From: Curvularia sp. ZM96
Taxonomy: Eukaryota; Ascomycota; Dothideomycetes; Pleosporales; Pleosporaceae
Assembly: GCA_022457065.1 (NCBI GenBank)
Contig: JAJGBQ010000004.1
Span: 2,108,001-2,172,000, forward strand
Reading direction: 5' to 3'
Length of the DNA stretch: 64,000 nucleotides
In this document: positions 1-11,038 of the stretch, piece after piece
Numbering within the stretch: the first letter of the stretch is position 1
Layout: each line of letters opens with the position of its first letter
Made by a program: the position numbers and the translations under genes
Notes under the pieces: model-generated
What the model saw: the letters and a program-made list of their open reading frames with translations, nothing else
What the model was told of the DNA's origin: nothing
Databases searched by the model: none

Positions 1-1284
1 ATGCGGACTGTGGACGAGAAGGTCGGTCGTGTCGTCATCCTACGTGATGAGTTCACGTGACTAGCCCCACTGTTAGCTCCGTTTACCTTCTACATCAAAC
101 ACCTATCACCCAAAACAAAGGTCGCAGCAGGACTCTTATCGAGGAGGTATTGTCAGTAATCTATGTTCTCATATCAGCAAATCTTCCCAGCACGATGAAC
201 CTGTTCATCGTCCGACGTTTCAGGCGGCTCAACGGCAAAAAAGGAATATGTACCTCCCTGGAGCGACCCATATAGCTCGTGAACAGGTGGACCCATAATC
301 CTGATCGTCAATTAGGAGAAGCTGATCTGCATCCATCCGCGCGCGAATGTACATCAAGGCGCCAATCCTTTTGTCCGCAGGCCTCGTCTGGCGACTAGTA
401 GGGACTACAATACCCTGCATATTCACTTTGTGACATTTAGGACAATGAGTGTATACCCAGCATGGTGCTGATGCAAACAGAAGTCGAAAAGCAATACATG
501 CTGGAAAACGAGCCCTATGTACGCGCCAGCACGGAAGAAATATCGGTTTCTTCAGGATCCACTCCAGTGTCCGCGCATGACATGATTGATGAGAAGCGAC
601 TTCCATTGCGTATTATGAGTGGGAACATCACTTGCTTCGAATATCGATTCGGCGTAACATTCTTCCATCCTAGAGGATATCATCCCATCTCATTGGTGAG
701 AAAATTAATAAAGACACGCATCAACTGAACCTGGGCGCCCTGTTGTCTAAGAGTAGTCTTGGAAAGCTTAAAGAGACAAATAACCGCGGCTGTCTTGGCC
801 GCATATGCAATGCCCTGGAACTTCCCCGGACAGACGCACTCCACACTTCGGAGAAACCATTCCCAACGGCTATAATACCCCTACCACATGGCCTTGTGCC
901 AAGTTGATCGCCAATCTTCCACCTTCTATATGGAATATTCTCCACGAATCGCCCTCAACATGTCACCCCGCAGTAAGCAAAACGAACATGAATCCGTAAA
1001 GGTACCTTTGGCACCGGATATACCGTGTATCAGATTGTACGTGTGTTGCGACTGGACTGGCCTATAGTCAGCTCAATAGGTTATCCCATTGACGCATTGC
1101 ATTGTTCGTGCGCAATTGGAGCAGAGCAATTGTAGAAGGCCCCGGCCTTCTACATAGGTACTGAACAGTGCCCCTGGCATGATATTATCGGAAATTATCA
1201 AGCGCGATGATGCCGTGTTTCGAGAACCATTGGGCAGGGGCAGGGGTCGGTTGTTTTTGTTTCGCCCATGACTTGGTGCTAACA

Positions 1285-1291
1285 TTTAGCC
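1285..1291 (-). promoter_or_regulatory. XlnR/Xyr1-type binding motif (GGCTAAA on minus strand)
   Basis: The plus strand reads TTTAGCC, giving GGCTAAA on the minus strand, a perfect match to the GGCTAAA/GGCTAA motif known for the fungal xylanolytic activator XlnR/Xyr1. It lies about 420 bp upstream of the xylanase ATG, a normal position for such sites. A 7-bp motif can occur by chance; the support comes from the gene it precedes. Confidence 0.45.
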
Positions 1292-1614
1292 GTTCTTCCC
1301 CCATGTGGGAAACGCCAAGCACTTTAAGCAGCACAAGAACCGACGTCGGAAGCTTGGATTAAATTAATCCGAAACGCCTTGTTTCCACTTTCTGCCTTCG
1401 TGCGGCGAAATCTATATCTGATTTGGGAAAGGTGGTGTTAGGTGGATGCTTCTGCATGTCATGTTAGATTACGATGATGCCCTGTTTTCCGTAGTTTCTC
1501 CACAAGGTAGTGGACATGCGGTCAGAAGGCGACGCGTGTGGTTGCGTGAGGCGGTTTGGGTCGTCTAGATGAGGTTTCCTATTATTACAATCTCTACTAG
1601 GGGCGTGAGATTGG

Positions 1615-1620
1615 TATAAG
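1615..1620 (+). promoter_or_regulatory. TATA-like box (TATAAG) of the xylanase gene
   Basis: TATAAG lies 92 bp upstream of the ATG at 1712, leaving room for a short 5' leader. It is the only TATA-like element in the proximal promoter that I noticed. Confidence 0.4.
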
Positions 1621-1711
1621 AAGGGCTGGTCCCATGGTCACAATGGGGCATCCAACACCTTCACTCATTACAGCCTTTCCATTCCACCAAAAATCACTTA
1701 TTTTCGCAAAC

Positions 1712-2707
1712 ATGAAGATCTCTTTCATCACCATCCTTTCCGCCAGTGCTTTGGTCACTGCTGCCCCCTTCGCTGAGCCGGAGGCTTTCCTCGAGGAGCG
1801 CCAGGCCGCTCAGAGTCTCGATGCTGCCATGAAGGCCAAGGGCAGGAAGTACTTCGGTACCTGCACTGACCCAGGCCGATTCAACTCTGGCAAGAACGCT
1901 GCCATCATCAAGGCCAACTTCGGTCAAATCACCCCAGAGAACTCCATGAAGTGGGACGCTACCGAGCCTTCCCGTGGCAAGTTCAACTTCGGTACCGCCG
2001 ACCAGACCGCGAAGTTCGCCAAGGACAATGGCAAGCTCATCCGTGGCCACACCACCATCTGGCACTCCCAGCTGCCTTCTTTCGTTACCTCCATCAGGGA
2101 CAAGGCTACCCTCACCACCGTTATGCAGAACCACATCAGCAACGTCATGGGTCACTTCAAGGGCCAGATCTACGCCTGGGACGTCATCAACGAGATGTTC
2201 GAGGAGAACGGCAACTTCCGTGCCAGTGTTTTCTACAACGTCCTTGGCGAGGACTTCGTCCGCATTGCCTTTGAGGCTGCTAAGAAGGCTGACCCAGCTG
2301 CCAAGCGTTACATCAACGACTACAACCTTGACAAGGCCAACTACGCCAAGACCCAGGCTTTGGCCCGCAACGTCAAGAAGTGGATCGCTGCTGGCATCCC
2401 CATTGACGGTATCGGCTCCCAGACTCACTTGACTTCCGGCCAGGGTGCTGCCACCATCGATGCCATGAAGCTTCTCTGCAGCTCTGCCTCCGAGTGCGCC
2501 ATGACCGAGGTCGACATCCAGAACGCCCAGCAGGCTGACTGGACCAACGTCACCAAGGCCTGCCTCAACCAGAAGAACTGCGTTGGTATCACTGTCTGGG
2601 GTGTCCGCGACTCCGACTCCTGGAGGCCCCAGGGCAACCCCCTTCTCTTCGACAACAACTTCAACCCCAAGCAGGCTTACACCACTGTTCTCAACGCTCT
2701 CAAGTAA
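1712..2707 (+). CDS. Secreted GH10 endo-1,4-beta-xylanase
   Basis: Intronless, 331 residues. It hydrolyses internal beta-1,4 linkages of plant xylan outside the cell. The start at 1712 is chosen because it opens directly into a signal peptide (MKISFITILSASALVTAAP); the open frame extends 26 codons further up, but that stretch would bury the signal. A short propeptide ending in a Glu-Glu-Arg site (EERQ) suggests Kex2-like processing. The mature part is a single GH10 barrel without a carbohydrate-binding module. The acid/base Glu lies in WDVINEMFE and the nucleophile Glu in the MTEVDI strand; FGQITPENSMKW and HTTIWHSQLP are also family hallmarks. Codons are strongly C-ending compared with neighbours, as in highly expressed fungal secreted enzymes. 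The XlnR-type motif upstream suggests xylan induction with other hemicellulases. Family assignment is very secure. Confidence 0.97.
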   Translation: MKISFITILSASALVTAAPFAEPEAFLEERQAAQSLDAAMKAKGRKYFGTCTDPGRFNSGKNAAIIKANFGQITPENSMKWDATEPSRGKFNFGTADQTAKFAKDNGKLIRGHTTIWHSQLPSFVTSIRDKATLTTVMQNHISNVMGHFKGQIYAWDVINEMFEENGNFRASVFYNVLGEDFVRIAFEAAKKADPAAKRYINDYNLDKANYAKTQALARNVKKWIAAGIPIDGIGSQTHLTSGQGAATIDAMKLLCSSASECAMTEVDIQNAQQADWTNVTKACLNQKNCVGITVWGVRDSDSWRPQGNPLLFDNNFNPKQAYTTVLNALK

Positions 2708-2881
2708 ATTACTGGCGATGCAGAGCATCCTGGGAAATCGGAGAAAGACTCGATCTACTCCCTTCCCTCCTCTTCTTGTTCTTTAGACTCATTTTCTGTA
2801 AATATTTGATAGGTGGAGAAGACGTTGTATATACTCGATTGGATAGCTAAGAAGTTGCTCTTTCCTCATTGCCCTGTGCTC

Positions 2882-5218
2882 TTAGTCTATTTTAGTGTCT
2901 CTGCCTGTGACTACATTTTCGTGCTTCGCGTTCTTCTTCGCCTTGATGATCCTGACGCTGGCTGCGGCACTGGCTCCTACGTCTGCCTGCTTTGTCCAAA
3001 AGATGTCCGCCGCATTGATCCGCACACTCTTCCTTCTTTCACGTTCGGCCACATCCAGATGTGATACTTTGTTGGCCTTCGCCTCCAACTCGTCAAGGTG
3101 CTTCTTTCTTTCCATGTACTGCTCGGCTCTTTCTCTGCGAATCTGCTCAGACCCTATCCGACAAAGCACAAATCGAACAGCTGCTCGGAACGCGATGAAG
3201 ACATGCTCGGAAATGAGAACGGTGAGAGGGAGGCTAGCCCATGTGCTCAAGCCAAGATATGGGCCAAGGTAATGCTGGGTACCGAACAGATGAACAATAG
3301 CGGCACTGCTAACACTTCCTAGCCAGGTTAGGGATTCTAAACTGGCAACCCACGGACCAATGCCATCGCTACGATGAGGCGTCGGTCTTTGATGCTCGAC
3401 GCAGATTTTGAGAAAATCGGACCGAAGCTCGAACCAGTTGTTGATAAAGAAGCCAATAGGTACCAGTGGCCATACTGGACTGAATAGTGCAAGATACCCG
3501 AATTGGATGACCATCTCCGCAATATCTTCCTGGACATTGTATGATGGGCGAAGCGCCTGCCTTCTTGTACGACGAAGAAACCGAGATTCCATGGGATCCT
3601 CTGGTATCGACATGGCCCGCACGTCTCCATGATTCTGTGCTCGTGTAGCTTGTCGGTCACGCCACCATTCCTTGAGTTGCTCTTTCAACCATGGTAATGC
3701 CAATTCTTCTATCGCACCTGATACCTGTCCTGTAACGGTCAATGCGATGACTTCATTGCGTAGCCTGTTTGGATCGGCGTGAAATTTCCCTTTTTCTTTA
3801 CTATGGATTCCCAGCGACGCGCCCATTATACCTTGCAGTAGCGGCAATACTGTGCTACCAAATGGTACGTAAACGAACGCGGTGAGCAAGATGGGTAGGT
3901 AGTTGGTAATCGAGTTGAGCACGAAGATCTTCTGAGTAAGGGACATCTCATGATGATCTTCCGTACGGTGGTTCTCGTACTCTGTCAAGACCGTTGCGAT
4001 GCTTTCCAGGAAGCTAGTGACATATGGCAGAAAAACAGCAAGAAGAATAGTCGGAAGATATTCCTGGTAGTTTGTTAGGCTAAACACCCTGCGCAATAAC
4101 TAGAAATGAGACTTACTAGGTAGAGCTTGTATGGTCCTTCATATGCCTCTCCGATAAACGTCTCAATAAAGAAGACGCAAGTGATAAGAGCTCCAAGAAT
4201 TATGGTGCTGACGAGAACGAACGGAATGACAACCAGTTGTCGCACGATTCGCTTCCACCTCGGGAAAACGCGCTGCACTCTTCCAGCTGAATCAACAACC
4301 TCTTTCTCGTAACGAAACTGTGGACGATCCAGTTTTAAGCTGGTCACTCCTCGCACATTCCAACGGATGGCAAGATCGGCCTGCTTGATCTTCCAGTATT
4401 CCAGAAACACCGTACACCATACGCCAATCAGCAACGCGAAGCTCAACGAATATTTCGGAAGGAACGCCCATGCAAAGAGTCCAGCGGCGCATGGGAATGC
4501 GAGAGAACGAAAGTACGTTTGAATGAAAGCAAAGTAAAATGCGACTTTTGCACCCCAAAGATTGCGGATTTGATCGAGGTCGGACAGGTCTAAAAAGACT
4601 CGTGTGCTGAGGTGGGCCAGCAGCGCCCGATTCGCAACGGGGTTATGCAGAGGAAAGATTGAGGTCACGTTTTCCCAAGGCGGGAAGCCTGGTGTGATGC
4701 CGGCACCTCCATGCTCTTTACGCCAGTTGATTAGATGATAAACTGATAGGACATCTTCAGCCTCAAAAGCAGCCGAAACGATGCTCTTGGCTGTGCCACC
4801 AGGATGGTGTTTGGTGATGCCATAAAGCCAATCCTTGACTCTGCAGGAAATTTAATAAACTAAGCCTTCAAAAGAAAAAAGCTGTAAACGACGGTTGCGT
4901 ACCTCGACTTGTAAACAGTGTTACCAAGCAAGTCCCTGGGTGCCTGAACAAAGACTAGCAAGGACTGGTCATACCCAGCGCGTACTTCGGTATTCAGCCC
5001 AGCAGACTCAAGATCGTGCAACAGCCGCTTGCACTCTCTGGTTGCGACGTCATCGTCTGGATGTTGTGAGTGAGATGTTACCATTGAAAAATGACATTCA
5101 ACATACCAACGTTGGTGAAGTCATACGTGACAACATATTTGTCATTGTATGTGATGTTGCCTAGATCCGTATCATCACCAAAGGCTGTATCCGATCGCCT
5201 CAGAGGCTTGATCTGCAT
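2882..5218 (-). CDS. TMEM16/anoctamin (Ist2-like) membrane protein
   Basis: Four exons by splice signals and phase: 5107..5218, 4903..5056, 4117..4840, 2882..4063; introns of 50, 62 and 53 bp, the last with a CTAAC branch site. The product is 723 residues, close to the ~735 of characterised fungal TMEM16 lipid scramblases. The N-terminal cytosolic domain starts MQIKPLRRSD. Multiple hydrophobic segments follow, with family features such as the acidic IPFGSTVLPLLQG-like and EDIAEMVIQFGYLALFSPVWP regions, the latter carrying Glu/Asp expected in the Ca2+ site. The basic, helical C-tail (RRERAEQYMERKKHLDELEAK) resembles the lipid-binding tails of Ist2-type proteins. Known family roles are Ca2+-activated lipid scrambling and ER-plasma membrane tethering; which applies here cannot be read from sequence. 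The 3' end converges on the xylanase gene with 174 bp between the stops. Confidence 0.9.
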
Positions 5219-5880
5219 GGCCAGAGAAGCTAAAGACACTCTGGAGACAAAGTCACGCGTAAACTACGGTAGACAGGGTCTCTATGTGTGGCTGAGGATT
5301 TTATAAGTATGCCACTGCGACGTCGTCATCTCGCTGGCCGTGGCTTAAACGGAGTCGGAGCTATTATTGTAACTGTGGCCGGATTGGTGCGCACGGGTGG
5401 GCCCATCGCCCCTGGGCGCCAAAGTTAGGGCTGCCGCGTCATCCGCAGCTGTTGTAAGGGGATGTACATACTTCGCAAGCACGGTATCCGTCAATATCAA
5501 TCAAAGAAAAACGTGCCCCCGTAGCGGTAGCCATTATCACAGCATTCAAAGGCGCAGATCGTAGAGTAGTCGGAGTGCTCTGCAATAGGTTAGGTCAAGA
5601 TCACGTGGGTGTGCTTTTTGGAGTCTAGCGTGTACTAGCGCGTTCGGGCACCGAATTCGACGCGTCTCGACTCGACCACGCTTCAACCCCTTAGTTTGCT
5701 TGTGTCTTGCTTGCATATCAAAACACGGGGGAAATCATGATACGAGTCATTGTCTGCCAATCTGAACACCAGAATCATCTGGTCTCCATTCCTTAGTTTT
5801 CCGAACGGTTTTTCAGGAATCCGGTTCAACTACCCACGCTCTAAGATACCCCTCGGATCAGTGATAGTTTACCAGTCAAT
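5219..5880. other. Divergent intergenic region between TMEM16-like and DUF2293 genes
   Basis: 662 bp separating two divergently transcribed genes, so it should hold both promoters. Only short open frames are present, one overlapping the start of the DUF2293 gene in another frame. No further gene or repeat is seen. Confidence 0.45.
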
Positions 5881-6432
5881 ATGCCTGCAGAGATCACAGT
5901 ATCTCCAAATACGCCAATGCCAAAAGCGTATGGCTTCCTTCCCAAGGGCAATCGCTACAAAACGCTGCATTGCCGTAGGCTTACCCATGAGGCAGCTCGT
6001 CCCTTGTATATTGTCTTCGAAAAGAAGAAACAGATTGGATTACGAGCGCCACTGGATATTTTACACAAAGTCCACAAGCAAGCAAAGGAAACACTGCCAA
6101 CACGACGTGCTGCAACTAGTAAGCGCGATGCTACTGATATTGCTAAAGCTACTGCCGAAGTAGAGGAGCAGTTTCCAAAAATGCCACAGAACGAGAGGGA
6201 AACTGTGATCAGACATGGATTCAAAAAGTACTCTGGCAGAGTAGGCAGAACAAATTCAATCCCACTATCACGAAAGGTCCTACTCGCTGTTATCGCACAT
6301 GTTCGCCATAGGCACACAGAATATGACGCTCTGCTCGATCAGGGAATTGACAGAGAGGATGCAAGGGATTCGACTAGGGAGGATATCGAAAGTCTTCTGA
6401 GGAAGTGGGGGTATTCCCAAGGTGCGCCGTGA
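5881..6432 (+). CDS. DUF2293 domain protein
   Basis: Single exon, 183 residues. The C-terminal half (about residues 95-180) contains the conserved pattern of the fungal DUF2293 family: a helix ending in FPKMPQNERE, a GRVGRT stretch, then a VIAHVRHRHTEYDALL helix followed by a charged AR-D-TR-ED segment. The N-terminal third is basic and may be flexible. The family is widespread in Pezizomycotina and uncharacterised; some members are long and Ser/Arg rich, while this one is near minimal length. The ATG at 5881 is the first in frame that gives a continuous product, but an upstream non-coding or coding exon cannot be excluded. No function is claimed. Confidence 0.8.
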   Translation: MPAEITVSPNTPMPKAYGFLPKGNRYKTLHCRRLTHEAARPLYIVFEKKKQIGLRAPLDILHKVHKQAKETLPTRRAATSKRDATDIAKATAEVEEQFPKMPQNERETVIRHGFKKYSGRVGRTNSIPLSRKVLLAVIAHVRHRHTEYDALLDQGIDREDARDSTREDIESLLRKWGYSQGAP

Positions 6433-8060
6433 ATCTTGGCTGCGGCTTTGAGCTATCTTACTGATGTTATAAGATTTGTCCTGGTACTTCCGCACAGAGA
6501 GCAAACGCCCAAGTTGACAGCTGCGTATTCATGAAGCGGCCCTAAGGGAAGCCCCATGGAAACTTGTTCCATCGCCACCACCAATATGCATATCTGTCCC
6601 TCACCAATCTGGCAATGCGAGCGTGAGCGAAGATTGCATGCATGTGCGAACCGACAGGAAACGATGTCTTCCCATAAAACACAAATCTCTTCACTCTCAT
6701 ATAGACAACCCGCCATTTATGTCTTCACAAACTTTCTACATTACGAGTGCAGCCGATATTACGTACGACCTAGGACAGGACATGTCTGATCGCTGGGCAC
6801 CACAGCGTTGGTGTGAAGCATACCAAGCTTTTCTCCTCGCCCGGTTTCAACTTGGTCCTTCGCCTTCGCGGACCAGCATGCGCAGTGGAGCAGGTAACAT
6901 TGCCAAACGAGGTTTCATACTCCCTTGCCCGTTGGATGCCGTAACTGTCCTAGGACACAATTGTGGAGACAGCACCGTTATCTTTGACGTCTCTGACGAT
7001 GTTCGTTTGGACCACTTCAACGGGCCGTGTTCCAGCATCACGCCAAGCGCGGAACGCGGAGCGGAAACGCCAAGTTAATACTCATTGATAAGCACCACAC
7101 GCAACTATATCTTCTTTCCGCGAAGAAATCAAATCTGTCCCAATTCAGCATTGCCGAAGGTTTGCAGCATTCTCAGTCTCAGTCTCCACTGTGTCCTGGT
7201 TACCTCAGCCCATATATGATGGCGAACAGTTACACAACCGCCGCAGAAGATGGGAATTTACAAGGCGCGAAACATGTGTTGAAGCCGGCGCAAGGCAAGC
7301 CGTCCCTTGTTGATGCTAAGTCTCGCAGAATGCTTTTCGTTCTTGGCTCAGGAGAGTGTCTGCTACCGCCCTTGTGCTTCGCCTGGATCAGTTCCGTCAT
7401 ACTATCTCATCTCTCGGACGAAGAACCATATGGGAAAGGCTTCGTGCAGAGTAATTTCTGCCGGGACCCAAACTTATAGCTGGTCTTGTATTGCTTTTGC
7501 CAACCCAAAAGAACCGTCTGCAAGATATTTTGGCCTGACAGAGTATGACGTCCACTTTTGGAATGCTACACTCCTTTATGTTCTTCCATATGGTATACAG
7601 AGGGTCGGTGGCAAGGCGCTTTGAAATGACTAACGTGATCCAGAGAACGTGTGTAGCTATGGCTCAGCGTATCATGGTTATTTCGGAGTCTTGCAGGTTG
7701 AATAATGCTATTACGATATGGGAGGGCGTACAGCTCTCACTTGGTCCCGCCAAATGTATATAGTGTTGAGAGCTTGAGAGACGTCGTCGACACGCGAGGG
7801 ATGAGGTCGTGGTGTAATACTGACACTGTTTAGGGCACCCAACACCCCGTGAGCGGTGAGACAAACATGTACTTTAGTTTGCGACTAGAATAAGAAGAGA
7901 ATGATATTTCTTGAACAGAGGGGGGTATGTGCAACTACGATATCCAAACATTTGGGTAAACAGAAACAAGAGATACATCAATGCTTGCTCAAAAGATTGC
8001 TCAACATCCCATGACGCCTATTGTCAACTTAACATCATGTCATACGTGAAGAAAAAAGAC
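6433..8060. other. Intergenic region, no supported gene
   Basis: About 1.6 kb with several overlapping short open frames, the longest ~150 codons. None shows a domain, signal peptide or convincing splice continuation. It presumably contains the 3' regions of the two flanking convergent genes. A small unrecognised gene between 6700 and 7080 on the plus strand is possible but unsupported. Confidence 0.4.
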
Positions 8061-9665
8061 TCAACTCGACCAGAACCAACCACTCTTCTTCTTGGCTTGC
8101 CTATCCGCTGCCTCCGACGATCTTGGCTGAGCGTTTTTCAGTGCCTCCCAAGGGTCCTTGGCGGGTTCGTCAGTTTCGTGACCGCGCTGAGTATGTATAG
8201 TTTCTGTGCTCTCCTCGCGCCCGTCTGCAAAGCGCTTCTTAAGCAAAACTTTTGTGATTACGGAGCCGTCAGGCGCAACAGTGCGCTCAGTAGTTGTAAG
8301 TGTCGAAAGCAGAGAGGATGGGGCTTCGTCTTTCCTCCTCTCTGCAAGGGCAGACGTCACCGAAGTAAAGGGGGAAGGGGGAGCTGAGATAGCGGTGTTT
8401 GCAGATGCAGCATCCAGCCGCTCATAAGCATCCATTTCGGTTGCGGGGTCATTGTATTCCTTGGCATAATCTTCATATCGCGCGGCGTCTCTATCTGAGT
8501 GTGTTGCGGAATCTTGCCGGAACGCGTTGAACGACGGAAACTGGTTGCGCTTAGGTGTGGGCGGGTCATCATGCTGGTCTTCATGATCGTGGCTGTACTC
8601 GTAGCTTGGCTCGTCCTGCGCAGCAAGGGGTGAATGACGATGCTCCTCATCTCGCTGCATCCTCTCGCCAAGTTGTTGCTGCGTGGCAGACTGAGACCAC
8701 CATGCATCAGTGTCCATGCCACTTGGACACTTCGGCTCACCGTCTTGTTGTGTAGTCTGCGCCAACTGCTGTTGAGAAATAGGAATCTTTTCGGCCCGCA
8801 GAAGGTCTTCGTATGCAGCGCGCCATGGTATACCAGCCCTGTCCAAGGCAGGATTTTGTTCGAGCGCACGAGGCGAGTACGTGTCGTCGTCAGACTGTGA
8901 TGCATCTGGTCGTGGCGGCCACTGCCATGACCTCGACCACGTCCATACTTTGGGTTTCCCATCGTTGACTCGAGTCTCGCTACAGTTGTCGAATCTTACT
9001 GTATGCGCGGCTGAGTCGTCCCAAGCCTTGTCATCAAACTCTCGGGCCAGTCTGGACGCTTCCGCCTGTATCCGCAACAGCCTGTCTAGAGCCATGAAAT
9101 CTTTAGCGTCTTGTTCTTCTGATGTGTCCCTAAGATTTCGATGCTCGTGATCAAATGGTCGAGGGAAGCCCCAGTCCCACGACCAACCCCACTCCTGCCC
9201 CTTTTTGTTGGCCACTCTCTCCACGAGCTCGGTCTCATTTGGCCATGGTGGCTGTGTTTGGTGCTCTGAATGTGAGGCACGGAGGATGTCTCTCCGAATA
9301 TCGTCGGCGCTACGGTCGAGCCTCACAAGATCTTCGCTGTTACGCAGCACGGCGTGCACATCGCCTGCTCTGAAGAGCTCTCGCCCCTCATTCCGCAGCT
9401 CGGTGATGCGGGCTTCAATCTCATGGAGCCTGTCGCACTGCCGCTGATCGGCCTTGCCAAAGAGACATTGCTCACGTGCTTGATGCGCGTTGTTGTAACT
9501 GGCAAGAGTGGCGGGGAGAGCGAAGACGGTGTTCAGTAGGGACGAGACTTGGGAGTCGGCGAAACGGCGGAAGGCGATGAAGGGGTTATCCTCAGGGCGG
9601 TGGTGCTGGCGCCGATCATTGTCGTTATTGGTATTGTTATTTTTGTCGTCGTTGTTATTTGCCAT
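8061..9665 (-). CDS. Hypothetical protein with duplicated Trp-rich motif
   Basis: Single exon, 534 residues from the ATG at 9665. The frame is open 24 codons further up, but the MANNNDDKNNN start is preferred because a low-complexity Asn/Asp tract is typical of a native N-terminus. Not assigned to a family. Visible parts: a short hydrophobic/helical segment (FADSQVSSLLNTVFALPATL), a charged coiled-coil-like region (LHEIEARITELRNEGRELF), and two copies of a Trp-rich motif (EWGWSWDWGFPRPFD and VWTWSRSWQWPPRPDA). A long acidic, Gln/His-rich disordered region follows. The C-terminus reads ERTVAPDGSVITKVLLKKRFADGREEST and ends WFWSS. That region faintly recalls the DG-rich tails of HAX1/MLF-like proteins, but this is a weak resemblance. 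Probably a conserved filamentous-fungal protein of unknown function. Confidence 0.75.
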   Translation of the reverse strand: MANNNDDKNNNTNNDNDRRQHHRPEDNPFIAFRRFADSQVSSLLNTVFALPATLASYNNAHQAREQCLFGKADQRQCDRLHEIEARITELRNEGRELFRAGDVHAVLRNSEDLVRLDRSADDIRRDILRASHSEHQTQPPWPNETELVERVANKKGQEWGWSWDWGFPRPFDHEHRNLRDTSEEQDAKDFMALDRLLRIQAEASRLAREFDDKAWDDSAAHTVRFDNCSETRVNDGKPKVWTWSRSWQWPPRPDASQSDDDTYSPRALEQNPALDRAGIPWRAAYEDLLRAEKIPISQQQLAQTTQQDGEPKCPSGMDTDAWWSQSATQQQLGERMQRDEEHRHSPLAAQDEPSYEYSHDHEDQHDDPPTPKRNQFPSFNAFRQDSATHSDRDAARYEDYAKEYNDPATEMDAYERLDAASANTAISAPPSPFTSVTSALAERRKDEAPSSLLSTLTTTERTVAPDGSVITKVLLKKRFADGREESTETIHTQRGHETDEPAKDPWEALKNAQPRSSEAADRQAKKKSGWFWSS

Positions 9666-11038
9666 GCTAGAGATATCAAAGCAACAAGTGCTAGTGACAG
9701 TAGGACTGAGACGGTAATGGTGGGGAAGACGATGCACGTTTCATGGCTGCTGGCTATGCAGGGCAGGAGATAACCGCCTCGGAGATAAGATAGCACGCGT
9801 CGAGCTTCCCTCTCTGCCAACCAACCATCTCTTCTTCATCCTCCGCCTCGAAACGCGCCGCGTTCGAAGAGGCACATCGTACCATGCCTACCTGATACAA
9901 GCCACTGACACACCGGCTCTCTTGCTTTGTTCTTTGTTCTGTTTGGAGTTGCTTTTTTTGGCCTTCGGGCCGCCTGTTTTATCCGCTAGCCACATACGTA
10001 GGCTTTCGCTCCATGCTAACCCTGGGCGGCACGTTACAATGACCACGACTACAAACACATTGGCATACGGTCCTGACCGCCAATGGGAGCTCTAGGAAGA
10101 TGCATCACCCTGGTATTGCATTGACCGAGTAGACGCAAGCGATCTAAGGTGTAACATCACAGCCCTCAACTGTACAGCACATCTTGGTCAGGTTGGCGGG
10201 CTGTGGCGCCCAAAAACGTACTCACCAGGTTCTCTGTTTCTAGGCATGCTTCTTCCACTCACCCACGTTTGTATCGCATAGTGCACGGATATTGCCTCAC
10301 ATGCACAGCACTGCCTTGGCTTCCCTTGTGATCTACACAGAGTCTCGGCAATCTCAACTTAGCCTCAACACCATCTACGATCATAGCATCAGCACTACTC
10401 AGAACATAGATCGACGCCATGACAGTATCGGTTAAACTACCACGTAAGGCATGTACGAAGTACGAAGATTGTCCGCAGCATATTTTCTGGGCAGAAACCC
10501 AAGCTGAAGATCGACCATGATCTACGTCCTTGTCCGCTTACCGCTTGCCCACTTAGACCGGAGGCCAAGAAGCCAAGTCCGTGGCGCTCAAACACAATTC
10601 ACGGGAGAACTCACAACTGCTTCAAGATTGAGTTTTATCATCTGCATTGTACGACTGTTTACATTGTGAACATATTGTTGTGCAGGCGGAACACCGCAAA
10701 TTGGCGCTCACTGCATTGTTTTTGGCCTGGTTCGGGGGGGCTCATCCCGGCCTTAGGGCGTTCTTGTCAAGTCTTGGGCCGCACTCCGCCCTATGGCTGT
10801 GCGGCGGGCATCCGGTGCCTGTGGGTTCTAATCAGCGGTCACGTTTCGGACCCCGTTGCACGTCACATCTAAGATCGATGTGAACATATAAAGCGCCAAT
10901 CAAGCCACCCTAGATCTTTCATTCAACTCCCAAAGCACATCCAACTCCCTTACCAACTTGGAACATTATCACTTCCTCACCAACTACGCAACCTACTGCT
11001 TCTCCATCTACTTTGGAAACTACTACCTAAACATCACC
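9666..11038. other. Divergent intergenic region, no supported gene
   Basis: About 1.4 kb between a minus-strand gene and the plus-strand small secreted protein gene. Open frames are short and lack features. The last ~150 bases contain a TATA box and CCAAT for the secreted protein gene. Confidence 0.45.
10887..10892 (+). promoter_or_regulatory. TATA box (TATAAA) with adjacent CCAAT, small secreted protein gene
   Basis: TATAAA lies 152 bp upstream of the ATG at 11039, with CCAAT at 10896-10900. The sequence between is rich in CAAC/CCAAC pyrimidine-type leader sequence, typical of well-expressed filamentous fungal genes. This supports the reality of the very short downstream gene. Confidence 0.5.

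Larger units (their letters stand above)
1..1711. other. Upstream intergenic region, no supported gene
   Basis: Six-frame reading shows only short, low-complexity open frames with no recognisable domain, no convincing spliced coding pattern and no tRNA-like structure. The last ~430 bases are the promoter of the xylanase gene that follows (XlnR-type motif and TATA-like box listed separately). A gene extending in from the left edge cannot be excluded. Confidence 0.5.

Noticed and set aside
1694..2728. Long minus-strand open frame of 344 codons
   Set aside because: Exact antisense of the GH10 xylanase; long only because of the C-rich codon bias of that gene.
6623..7078. 151-codon plus-strand open frame
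   Set aside because: No motif, no splice continuation and mixed composition; not supported as a gene.
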